Source: CBDCWT01 sp965223305 (GTDB taxonomy: Bacteria > Planctomycetota > Planctomycetia > Pirellulales > Pirellulaceae). From it: DNA of 48,946 nt. The notes beneath the pieces are model-generated. The model saw only the letters and a program-made list of their open reading frames with translations, searched no databases and had not been told where the DNA came from. Below, piece by piece: positions 1 to 7,674 of the stretch. A program made the position numbers and the translations under genes. The number at the start of each line of letters is the position of its first letter. Position 1 is the stretch's first letter. The stretch is from the NCBI GenBank assembly GCA_965223305.1, contig CBDCWT010000020.1, positions 1 to 48,946 on the forward strand, read 5' to 3'.

Positions 1-554
1 CAACATTTTAGCAGACGGCGACTCGGAGAACTACCAGCGTCGGCTGCCCGTCAGACGGCGTGTCCGCCGGAGTAGCTGGGGAATCGTATTTCTGTGTGCT
101 AGGGACCCAACAGCGGCAGTCTCGACGAAGATTTGGCCCTGCAACCGGCACAGGTTGACTACTTTGCGGAGTCATAATTGCTTGCGCAACGCTTGATGTA
201 AACCACTTGCTGAAAATTGTTTCCGATGATTCAAGCCCTGTTGTAAGCGACGCCGATACGAGGGCTGTGACAGATGCAGAGCGCGTGCCAAATGGTCACT
301 CGCCGAGCATCGACAAAGCCAACCGGAGCGGATCAATCGAGTCAACGGAGGGCTCGACCGGTTTGACGTTGTTTCCCCGCAGCGGGTTGACCCAAACCTG
401 CTCCCCGGTCGAAGAGAACCTGTCGCACGCGGACTGGACGGCTTAGATGCCGAGGCTGAACCCGCGATTCATCCCCGGCATTTTGTCCGCATGTGGTCAG
501 CTGATTTGGGGAGACCAACAAATCGATGATGCATCGTAAAGGAGACATGGCTCG
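1..554. other. Intergenic leader, no gene recognised
   Basis: I see no convincing coding sequence here. A 79-codon open frame at 207-446 is hydrophilic, starts with TTG, has no clear ribosome binding site and resembles no family known to me. The last 20 bases hold the ribosome binding site of the next gene (GGAGA at 541-545). Confidence 0.5.
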
Positions 555-1514
555 ATGAAGTGGAACGTTATACTAGGAACATTGGTGCTCGGAATCGGTC
601 TGTGTTCGCACAGCTACGGCTTTGAACTGTTAGACCGAATGCTCGGAGCTGGCCAGAAAGGCGGCAGCTGCGGTTGTGGTGCTGCTCAGAAGGGCGGTTG
701 CGGCAGCGGTTGTGGCGCGTCCCAAAAAGGCGGCTGCGGTAACGGCTGTGGCGCGGCCCAAAAGGGTGGCTGCGGCGGCAGAAACCGTTGCGGACGAGGC
801 TGTGGCGCGGCCCAGAAGGGCGGTTGCGGTGCGTCCCAAAAGGACGGCAGCGGCGGTAAGGGTGGTTGCGGCAACGGCTGTGGCGCTTCCCAAAAGAGCG
901 GCTGCGGAAACGGTTGTGGCGCGGCTCAGAAAGGTGGCTGCGGCGGTCGGAACCGTTGCGGACGAGGCTGTGGCGCGGCCCAAAAGGGTGGCTGCGGTGG
1001 CAAGAACGGTTGTGGCGATGGCTGTGGTGCGGCCCAGAAGGGCGGCTGCGGCGGTCGGAACCGTTGTGGACGAGGCTGCGGTGCTTCTCAGAAGGGTGGT
1101 TGTGGCAACGGCTGTGGCGCATCCCAAAAGGGCGGCTGCGGTGGTTCCAAGGGCAACGGTTGTGGCGCGTCCCAGAAGGGTGGCTGCGGCTCCAAGGGTG
1201 GTTGCTGCCGCAATGCGTGCCGTAGAAGCCTGCTAGACTCCCTGTTCGCCTGCAATCGATGCAACTCGGGTTGCGGCTCCTCCAAGGGTGGCTGCGGTGC
1301 CTCCCAAAAAGGTGGCGGTTGTGACGGTGGCTGTGGCGGCAAAGGCGGCAAGGGCGGCAAGAGTGGTGGTAGCGTTGGCGGTAGCATGCCCAGCGCGCCT
1401 TCAGCCGCACCGGAAGCTGACAACTCAGCTCCAGTCCCGCCAGCACCGGTCGTCGACCCGTCGGCGTATCGGCCCACGCGGACTGCAGTGCAGCCGGTAT
1501 CCCTGATTCGCTAG
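555..1514 (+). CDS. Secreted Cys/Gly-rich repeat protein
   Basis: A 319-residue protein of unknown function. Residues 1-22 look like a Sec signal peptide (MKWN, hydrophobic core, probable cleavage after SYG). Residues 30-270 are a degenerate repeat built on CGA[A/S]QKGGCG; I count 14 QK dipeptides, and a longer unit, AAQKGGCGGRNRCGRG, appears three times. Cysteines fall mostly in pairs separated by one or a few Gly. A Gly/Lys stretch follows, then a Pro/Ala-rich tail ending VQPVSLIR. The start is supported by GGAGA nine bases upstream, and a hairpin terminator follows the stop. The composition fits an extracellular disulfide-linked or metal-binding structural protein; planctomycete envelopes are known to be protein- and cysteine-rich, but the role here is inference. 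Shadow frames are long only because the DNA is repetitive. Confidence 0.85.
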   Translation: MKWNVILGTLVLGIGLCSHSYGFELLDRMLGAGQKGGSCGCGAAQKGGCGSGCGASQKGGCGNGCGAAQKGGCGGRNRCGRGCGAAQKGGCGASQKDGSGGKGGCGNGCGASQKSGCGNGCGAAQKGGCGGRNRCGRGCGAAQKGGCGGKNGCGDGCGAAQKGGCGGRNRCGRGCGASQKGGCGNGCGASQKGGCGGSKGNGCGASQKGGCGSKGGCCRNACRRSLLDSLFACNRCNSGCGSSKGGCGASQKGGGCDGGCGGKGGKGGKSGGSVGGSMPSAPSAAPEADNSAPVPPAPVVDPSAYRPTRTAVQPVSLIR

Positions 1515-1552
1515 GAAACCAAGATTCCGATCAGCGGAAATCAATGCAGAAT

Positions 1553-1590
1553 ACGGCCGGCGTTGACACGTCGGCCGTTTTCTGTTTCTT
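1553..1590 (+). terminator. Rho-independent terminator after Cys-rich gene
   Basis: The stem ACGGCCG (1553-1559) pairs with CGGCCGT (1572-1578) across a 12-base loop and is followed by a T-rich run. It lies between two convergent genes and may serve the forward one; the gene on the other strand ends at 1593. Confidence 0.7.
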
Positions 1591-1592
1591 GA

Positions 1593-2762
1593 TCAACTCG
1601 CCGATTGCCGCGCCTGGATCAGTCCCGTGCCGAATCCGAGCAGGTCCTCACGTTGGCGGCAAAACTGAACCAGCGCCGCATAGTCCTTTGCCTTTTCAGA
1701 GAGGCTCAACAACAACGGTAGAACCTGCCCAACATTCGCTTCGCTTCTGTCGGCAAACTCCAACACCACAGCGATCGCTTCGTCGTGCCGGTCCAGCCGG
1801 TCCAACAACTCGACAAACACCTCGACTGCCTGGGAACCATGCTGTTGAGGGTCAACAGCCTCTGCTCGGGCACGGAAATAAGAAACGGCCTCGCCGACCT
1901 GCTCACCGAACAACGCCCCCAGGTAGAGTCCATGGCTCGTGTAGTGATCGCCAAACGGTTCCTCGCCAGGATACTGGAACTGATGGTTCAGCCTTTTGCC
2001 ATATTCAGTGAGATCCCATGCCAGCCGCAGCAGCGGCTCGTCTTCCAGCGTGCGAGCAAACCGCACGGTGGACGCGAGGTGCGTCGTGTCGATGTGATAC
2101 GAGTAGTCGCCGAACAACGAGGGGCGGTTTGCAACTAACGCCGCGAGGTCATCTTCCGCCGGAGAGGCCCCTTCCTGTCGGGAGATATCCTCCACCACGC
2201 TGGCTTTCAACTCACGGTGAACGTGCTCGACCAGTTGGCCCACGAGCGATTGCCGCGCCTGACCCGATAGTCGCCCGATCAGTGACTCGAGTGTGGTGAT
2301 CGCATTACACGTCCCGTGGTTCTGCAGCACCAGTTCATAACCCCGCGGCGGATCCACTCCCTCATGAAGGCAGATCTCGATGAGGGCATCCAGATTGTCA
2401 TCGTTCGCGTCGATCTGACGCAGCGCCTCAGCGACCTCGCTGTGGTTGCCGACCGGTCTTAGGTAGATCCATGCCTCGCGAACCTGGTCCGCCCCCAGCC
2501 ACAGCAGGCCGACCTCCCGACAAGCGGATAGGAGGCCCTCTTCCAGCTCGACGCGGAGCGCGTCGTCGAGTTCGTCGCCCGAATCGTCGTAGAGCACCGG
2601 TAGTCCCAGCCCATGCCGCACGCGCATCTTGAGCGCTTCGAAGAGTTCGTGGTACTTCTGCTGATTCCGCAGCAATACGACCAGCTCATCAAGGCCGGCC
2701 GCGATGCCACCCTCTGCAATGACGTTTTCAAGTTGCCCAAAGCTCGAAATGGACGTGCTCAT
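1593..2762 (-). CDS. TPR-like helical repeat protein, hypothetical
   Basis: This 389-residue protein starts at MSTSISSFGQ; a longer frame begins at 2798, but its first 12 residues look like non-coding DNA. The sequence is acidic and almost wholly alpha-helical, with tetratricopeptide-like pairs such as 'LVVLLRNQQKYHELFEALK' near residue 30, a central segment with HVHRELKASVVEDIS, and more helical repeats near the C-terminus (DRHDEAIAVVLEFADRSEAN, KDYAALVQFCRQREDLL). No catalytic motif, signal peptide or membrane segment is visible. It is divergent from the HemD-HemE gene, with a 220-bp shared upstream region, and convergent with the Cys-rich gene. The likely role is protein-protein interaction; the specific function is unknown. 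Confidence 0.75.
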   Translation of the reverse strand: MSTSISSFGQLENVIAEGGIAAGLDELVVLLRNQQKYHELFEALKMRVRHGLGLPVLYDDSGDELDDALRVELEEGLLSACREVGLLWLGADQVREAWIYLRPVGNHSEVAEALRQIDANDDNLDALIEICLHEGVDPPRGYELVLQNHGTCNAITTLESLIGRLSGQARQSLVGQLVEHVHRELKASVVEDISRQEGASPAEDDLAALVANRPSLFGDYSYHIDTTHLASTVRFARTLEDEPLLRLAWDLTEYGKRLNHQFQYPGEEPFGDHYTSHGLYLGALFGEQVGEAVSYFRARAEAVDPQQHGSQAVEVFVELLDRLDRHDEAIAVVLEFADRSEANVGQVLPLLLSLSEKAKDYAALVQFCRQREDLLGFGTGLIQARQSAS

Positions 2763-2982
2763 CGGATGCCGTAAACGTGCTGGTGGTGCGTACCCCAAAC
2801 CCCTTGTCTATCGTAGTCGAGGCTCTCCGGTACCGGGAGTAGTGGCAGCCGCCGGAGTGGGGATTCACAAAGACGCCGCGAGGCTGACGGTCGGGCAACC
2901 ACTGCCCACTGCCTACCGTTTGCAGTAGCATGAGAAGCCGTTAGCCACTGTTGCCGTAGTTGTCCGATGACACCAGCGTTCT

Positions 2983-4911
2983 ATGAACTTGCCGGGTTCT
3001 AATTTCGCAGGACTGCGCGTCGCCGCCTTTGAAAGTCGCCGGGCCGCGGAACTAGCACGACTGATTGAAAAAAGCGGCGGACAGGCCTTCGTTAGCCCTT
3101 CGATGCGGGAAGTGCCTCTAGAAGACCACACGCCGGCAATGGACTTTGCCCACCGGCTGATCACCGGTGAAATCAACATCGTCATCTTTCTGACCGGTGT
3201 GGGATTTCGCTACTTGCTCTCGGCCGTCGAGAAGCATCTCGATCGGGAACGTTTTCTGCATGCACTGCACGACATCGTCACCATTGCACGCGGACCGAAG
3301 CCCGTCGCCGCGATGCGAGAGGTTCAGCTTGTTCCTACTCACCGCGTCCCACCACCCAATACTTGGCGGGAGCTGCTATCTACGATCGATCAGCACGTGG
3401 CCGTCGCCAACCAGACGGTCGGTCTTCAGGAATATGGTGAGACCAATCCCAGCTTGGTTGCGGGACTCGAGGCACGCGGCGCGCATGTGCTGAGCATCCC
3501 GGTCTACAAGTGGGACCTGACGGAAGACCCGACAGCTCTGCGCGACAACGTACAGGCACTGGCAGCCGGCCAACGGGATGTCGCTCTTTTCACCTCGGCT
3601 TTTCAGATCTCCGCAATGTGGCAGATCGCCGAGGAACTTGATTTGCTGGACCCGCTGCGGGCAAAAATGCAAGACGTCGTCGTCGGGTCGGTGGGTCCTT
3701 CGACCAGCGCCGCACTGCGGGAGGTCGATCTGCCGGTCGACTTCGAGGCCGAACCTCCAAAGATGGGGTCACTCGTAGCCGCTGCCGCAGCACAGGCTGC
3801 TTCGCTTCAAGCCAGGAAAGCTCGGCTGAAAGCCACGCTGTCTGGACCTGCTTCGGATCCACTCGATCGACATGCGCCCTGGTACGACAGCCCCTTTATG
3901 AGAGCATGCCGCGGGGAGCCGACCGATGTGACACCGATCTGGTTGATGCGCCAGGCCGGTCGTTATATGCCGGAGTACAGAGAGGTGAGAGCGAAGACCA
4001 CGTTTCTCGAGCTCTGCAAGAACCCACAGCTTTGCAGCGAGATCATGGTTACCGCCGTGCAGCGATTGGGCGTCGACGCGGCGATCATCTTCTCAGACCT
4101 GTTGCCGATCCTGGAACCGATGGGGCTCGAACTAGAATATGCCCTGGGAGAAGGACCGGTCATCCACAACCCCGTGCGGGACTCGTCGGATGTCGACCGA
4201 GTGCTCGAACTGGAGGGTCTCGACTCGTTACAGTTCGTCACCGAAACAGTCACACAGACCAGAAACGAGCTGCCAGCGGATATTCCGCTGATCGGTTTTG
4301 CCGGTGCCCCCTTTACCCTCGCTAGCTACACGATCGAAGGCGGCGCCAGCCGAAACTACGTTAATACCAAGACTCTGATGTTCCGTGACGAAGGGGCGTG
4401 GCGAGCCCTGATGCAGCGTTTCTCGCGGGCCGTCACCCGCTACCTGAATGCCCAAATCATCGCCGGCGCGCAATGTGTCCAGCTGTTTGACTCCTGGGCG
4501 GGCTGCCTGGCGGCCGAGGATTACCGACGCTTTGCCTTCCCCTACGTCCAGGAGATTATCGCAGGGCTCCCCACCGGAGTGCCGGTAATCAACTTTGCCA
4601 CAGGCAACCCCGCCCTACTTCCCCTGCTGGCCGACGCCGGCAAACAAGTCGTGGTTGGTGTCGATTGGCGGATCGGACTGGGGGATGCCTGGGACCAAGT
4701 GGGCCGACGCCGCCCAGTGCAAGGCAACCTGGACCCTGCCGTGCTGCTCGCGAATCCCGCTGAGATCAGACGACAGGCACAGCGTGTACTCAATGAGGCG
4801 GGTGGAACCCCGGGCCACATCTTCAACCTGGGACACGGAGTGCTGCAGCAAACTCCGGTCGAACACGCGATCGCTCTGGTCGAGGCGGTCCATGAGCTGA
4901 GCAGCAAGTGA
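2983..4911 (+). CDS. hemDE: HemD-HemE fusion (uroporphyrinogen-III synthase / decarboxylase)
   Basis: A 642-residue bifunctional haem-biosynthesis enzyme. Residues 1-270 resemble uroporphyrinogen-III synthase (AFESRRAAELARLIEKSGG, FLTGVGFRYLL, LFTSAFQISAMW, VGSVGPSTSAAL), which cyclises hydroxymethylbilane. A basic Ala-rich linker follows. Residues 302-642 are uroporphyrinogen decarboxylase, with PIWLMRQAGRYMPEYR, the catalytic-Asp motif IFSDLLPILEPMG, GFAGAPFTLASY, QLFDSWAG and NLGHGV all intact and full length. Fusing consecutive steps would channel unstable uroporphyrinogen III. No strong ribosome binding site precedes the ATG; it is chosen because homology starts within ten residues. HemD sequences diverge widely, so the first domain call is a little less certain than the second. 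Confidence 0.9.
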   Translation: MNLPGSNFAGLRVAAFESRRAAELARLIEKSGGQAFVSPSMREVPLEDHTPAMDFAHRLITGEINIVIFLTGVGFRYLLSAVEKHLDRERFLHALHDIVTIARGPKPVAAMREVQLVPTHRVPPPNTWRELLSTIDQHVAVANQTVGLQEYGETNPSLVAGLEARGAHVLSIPVYKWDLTEDPTALRDNVQALAAGQRDVALFTSAFQISAMWQIAEELDLLDPLRAKMQDVVVGSVGPSTSAALREVDLPVDFEAEPPKMGSLVAAAAAQAASLQARKARLKATLSGPASDPLDRHAPWYDSPFMRACRGEPTDVTPIWLMRQAGRYMPEYREVRAKTTFLELCKNPQLCSEIMVTAVQRLGVDAAIIFSDLLPILEPMGLELEYALGEGPVIHNPVRDSSDVDRVLELEGLDSLQFVTETVTQTRNELPADIPLIGFAGAPFTLASYTIEGGASRNYVNTKTLMFRDEGAWRALMQRFSRAVTRYLNAQIIAGAQCVQLFDSWAGCLAAEDYRRFAFPYVQEIIAGLPTGVPVINFATGNPALLPLLADAGKQVVVGVDWRIGLGDAWDQVGRRRPVQGNLDPAVLLANPAEIRRQAQRVLNEAGGTPGHIFNLGHGVLQQTPVEHAIALVEAVHELSSK

Positions 4912-4917
4912 GGGCCG

Positions 4918-5410
4918 GTGTGGTGAAAAAACCGGCCGCTAACGCGGCTCGGCTGATGTTTGGCAACCAGACAGATCAGCCGCTGGGCGTTAGCCGGCGT
5001 TAGCCCACGGTTTCTTTTGCGCACGAGTCAACGTCTTCGCGCCATGCGTAAGTTCTTCACTCTGGCTTCCCCTCATCCGGCCTGCGGCCACCTTCTCCCC
5101 GGCGGGGAGAAGGGACTTTGCTTGCCGAGGCGTGAGGGATGATCGCCTCGTGTGGTGAAAGAAAACCGGCCGCTAACGCGGCGCGGCTGATGTTCGGCGA
5201 TCAGACAGATCAGCCGCTGGGCGTTAGCCCACGGTTCCTCGGCGCAATAGTCAAAGTCTTCGCGCCGTGCGCCAGTTTTTCACTCTGGGTTCCCCCTCAT
5301 CCGGCCTGCGGCCACCTTCTCCCCGGCGGGGAGAAGGGACTTTGGTGGCTGATGTTTGGCTGTTTGGTGACCACGCAGATCAGCCGCTGGGCGTTAGCCC
5401 ACGGTTCCGA
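4918..5410. repeat. Tandem block of dispersed palindromic repeats
   Basis: Two near-identical units of about 200 bp, offset about 235 bp (from 4918 and from 5152), plus a third partial unit from 5345. Each carries CCGGCCGCTAACGCGG, a 26-bp core beginning CAGCCGCTGGGCGTTAG, and a CTTCTCCCC-GGC-GGGGAGAAG hairpin beside CATCCGGCCTGCGGCCACC. The core occurs at 4977-5012 (with an internal duplication), 5211-5236 and 5381-5406, and again at 11070, 22566, 32812 and 33097. Open frames here are artefacts of the repeat. Confidence 0.85.
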
Positions 5411-5482
5411 TCAAAACCGGATGCTAACGCATTCCGGCTGATTGTGGCCCGAGGGCGTAGACGGTTGCTGCTCCTAAGTCCG

Positions 5483-6523
5483 TCAGCGAGGAAGGCGAAC
5501 GTCATCCGCATTAAGGTAGTTGATCAGCTCTCTCAATCGGCCCAAGTTCCTGCGGTTGAAGGAAAACACCAACCGAGCCTTCTCGGCCAGTTCAGTCTCA
5601 TCCTGCTCGGCGGGAAGCGCCCCGCTCTGGCAAAAGCTGCCTTCGGTCAAGATATCTGCAAAGCGGTCGTTCACCTCCTCCAACTGGGACTCGCTCAGCC
5701 AGCGATTCAGGCGGAAGACCAACTGGTTCTTGACATACCGCATGCTGTGGTACGTCTTGTAAAACAGCATGATCTCGTCGACGGCAACTTGGCACGAGTC
5801 TGTGATCCGATAGAGGTGCAAATCCTCCTCAGAGATCATACCGCCGTCGAGCAGATGCCGCACGATAAATCGATGCAGCTCTTGCCAGTAGGTACCACCG
5901 GGCTCGTCAAGCAGGACGACGGGCATCATGTCGTGCTTGCCGGTTTGCAGCAGGGTCAGCACCTCGAGCGCTTCGTCCAGCGTTCCGAATCCACCGGGGA
6001 GGCAAACAATCGCATCACACTCTTTTACAAACATCAGCTTGCGAGTGAAGAAATACTTCATATGCACCAGCTTCTCGTCTCCGGCAATGACGTCGTTCGC
6101 CGATTGCTCGAAAGGAAGCATGATGTTCAGTCCCATGGCATTTTGGCGGCCTGCGCCGCGGTGGCCTGCCTCCATGATCCCACTGGCAGCACCCGTGATC
6201 ACCATCCACTCCTGAGCAGCCATCGCGCCGCCGAAGTCAACCGCCTGCTGGTAGCTGGGTGCCTCGGGCTGGGTGCGAGCTGACCCAAATACGGTGACCT
6301 TTCGCCGATTCCGGTACGGCGTGAAGACCTTGAACGCGTACCGCAGCTCGCGCAGAGCTCGACTGAGGATTTTCAGGTCGCCCCGCGCCGAGCCGTCGTT
6401 CTCCAGTTTGTCGGCGTATTCTTTGATCGTAGCGATCAGGTCTTCGGTTCTTCGACCGGACGGCCCGACGTGAGCCACTGGATGAGAGTCGGAGGACGAA
6501 TTGAGATTCATGTCTTGTACCAC
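5483..6523 (-). CDS. LOG/TIGR00730-family Rossmann-fold protein
   Basis: A 346-residue member of the lysine-decarboxylase-like LOG family, whose characterised members release cytokinin-type bases from nucleoside monophosphates or act as nucleotide 5'-monophosphate phosphoribohydrolases. The core runs from VTVFGSART (about residue 84) through ITGAASGIMEAGHRGAG to the signature PGGFGTLDEALEVLTLLQTG, all well conserved. N-terminal (about 80 residues) and C-terminal extensions make it longer than the 180-200-residue minimal family. I take the GTG at 6523 because TAAGG lies at the right distance; an ATG 12 bases downstream is possible. It follows a tiny ORF by 8 bp, and the two look co-transcribed. 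The substrate cannot be told from sequence. Confidence 0.88.
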   Translation of the reverse strand: MVQDMNLNSSSDSHPVAHVGPSGRRTEDLIATIKEYADKLENDGSARGDLKILSRALRELRYAFKVFTPYRNRRKVTVFGSARTQPEAPSYQQAVDFGGAMAAQEWMVITGAASGIMEAGHRGAGRQNAMGLNIMLPFEQSANDVIAGDEKLVHMKYFFTRKLMFVKECDAIVCLPGGFGTLDEALEVLTLLQTGKHDMMPVVLLDEPGGTYWQELHRFIVRHLLDGGMISEEDLHLYRITDSCQVAVDEIMLFYKTYHSMRYVKNQLVFRLNRWLSESQLEEVNDRFADILTEGSFCQSGALPAEQDETELAEKARLVFSFNRRNLGRLRELINYLNADDVRLPR

Positions 6524-6531
6524 GTAGCACC

Positions 6532-6711
6532 TTAGCTTTGCTGATAGATCGAGTGCCGCCAGACTCGCGCCTCGGCCGAACTCTGTTGCAACAGGAAGGG
6601 TTCCGCTAACCGCGGAAACTCGTGCAGAATGCCGCGCACCCAGTTCGGCGACCGCGGCCTGGTCCCCTCGTCATCGCTCAGAACGGATGAGGCGCGGCCG
6701 ACAGCTTGCAC
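6532..6711 (-). CDS. Small 59-residue ORF, possibly leaderless
   Basis: A short open frame of 59 codons ending 8 bp before the LOG gene. It begins MQAVGRASSVLSDD if the GTG at 6711 is used; a TGA sits directly upstream in frame, so no earlier start is possible. The C-terminal half (GILHEFPRLAEPFLLQQ, then SSAEARVWRHSIYQQS) has the balanced composition of a real protein rather than a chance frame. No Shine-Dalgarno precedes the GTG, but TATAAT ends six bases upstream, so a transcript could begin at or next to the start codon. The LOG ribosome binding site overlaps its stop (TAAGG), suggesting translational coupling. Function unknown; a chance ORF remains possible. Confidence 0.5.
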   Translation of the reverse strand: MQAVGRASSVLSDDEGTRPRSPNWVRGILHEFPRLAEPFLLQQSSAEARVWRHSIYQQS

Positions 6712-6717
6712 TCAGCT

Positions 6718-6738
6718 ATTATACGTTGCGGAGGCAAC
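6718..6738 (-). promoter_or_regulatory. -10 box and adjoining hairpin upstream of LOG unit
   Basis: On the minus strand a perfect TATAAT (6723-6718) is preceded by the inverted repeat GTTGC-CTCC-GCAAC (6738-6725). No good -35 box is seen, so the hairpin may be an activator or repressor site. Confidence 0.4.
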
Positions 6739-6981
6739 TGGGCCCGGTAGTCACCGGGACGATGCAGTGAATCTCCCCGCGGCAACCGGCAATTCTCGCG
6801 AATCCACCCCTACCAGGACACATCGCACAACCGAGCCAGCCGCGCGCTGAAGAAGACGGTGATCATCACCTGGGGGGACCCGGACCGAGTTCGGCTCGCA
6901 TGGCTCGAGAAGCGGAGAATTCGCTCACGGAGGCCACGCGGAGATTTGCAGTGCCGTCGCCGCTGTCACCCTCTCTGCCGT

Positions 6982-7230
6982 TCAACCGGTAGGACGGCGG
7001 TAATGTTGGTAAGCCAGGATGACTTCGTAGAGATCCGTTGAGATGGTGATCTCGTCTTCCTCGAAGTCCTGCAACCAGGTTCGTTCGCATTTCACAGCAT
7101 CGGCCAACAGTGGAAACACCTCTCCCAAGGGTACGGTCACTTGCTCGCGCGCAGGGTTGGGAGCGTCGAGTGTCGTCACTCCGTCTTCGTGAGGACCGTA
7201 ATAAACACGGAGTCTCGTTCGTGGCATCAT
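6982..7230 (-). CDS. Small conserved hypothetical protein
   Basis: An 82-residue acidic protein starting MMPRTRLRVYYGPHEDG and ending DLYEVILAYQHYRRPTG. A strong ribosome binding site (GAAGGAAGG) lies four bases before the first ATG; the second ATG directly behind it is equally possible. The sequence alternates beta-like and helical stretches (ITISTDLYEVILAYQHY) with no known motif, signal peptide or membrane segment. It stands alone between intergenic stretches of about 270 and 440 bp. I do not recognise the family; coding status rests on the ribosome binding site and composition. Confidence 0.7.
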   Translation of the reverse strand: MMPRTRLRVYYGPHEDGVTTLDAPNPAREQVTVPLGEVFPLLADAVKCERTWLQDFEEDEITISTDLYEVILAYQHYRRPTG

Positions 7231-7453
7231 TCAACCTTCCTTCGGGTTAGGTCGCTCCGATTCCATCCCAGCATCCGCGCAGGAGGCGGTTCGGCTGGCT
7301 CTTAACTTATCGGCAATTCGACCTGCATTGGTTTGACATAATGTTTGGAGAATGCCGATTTTTTTCCTCCTGCTAGCAACCGCATGCTGGCGGCGAGAGC
7401 GGGTCGCGAGCACGCAAGTCGTCTGGACCGCGTGATTTAAAGCCCTAGATTCC

Positions 7454-7483
7454 TTGACAAGCCCGACCTCGTGCCGCTAGATT
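7454..7483 (+). promoter_or_regulatory. Possible sigma-70-type promoter upstream of tex
   Basis: TTGACA (7454-7459) is followed after 18 bases by TAGATT (7478-7483). It lies about 190 bp before the tex start; the rest of 7231-7674 holds no gene that I can support. Confidence 0.35.
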
Positions 7484-7674
7484 GCCCGGCTCACCTGTCT
7501 GGTTTGAGCCGAGTGTACGAGGCAGCCTTCGTTTTCCGCACCGAGCTCGACGTCGTGTCGGAGTGCTGGAAGGATGAACTTGAGTGGGTGTCCCGGCACA
7601 GCTAGAGACTCTAGGCGCGCTCTAGAGCTTTGAGCGGTCGGAGCCCGCTTTGTGAATTTGGTGGTCAGCGCCCG

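Noticed and set aside
568..1446. Long open frames on both strands in the Cys-rich gene
   Set aside because: They are shadows of a Gly/Cys-repeat gene; their His/Arg/Ser or Ala/Thr repeats mirror the repeated codons.
4960..5441. Open frames of 60-100 codons
   Set aside because: They lie entirely in tandem dispersed repeats and have no protein-like composition.
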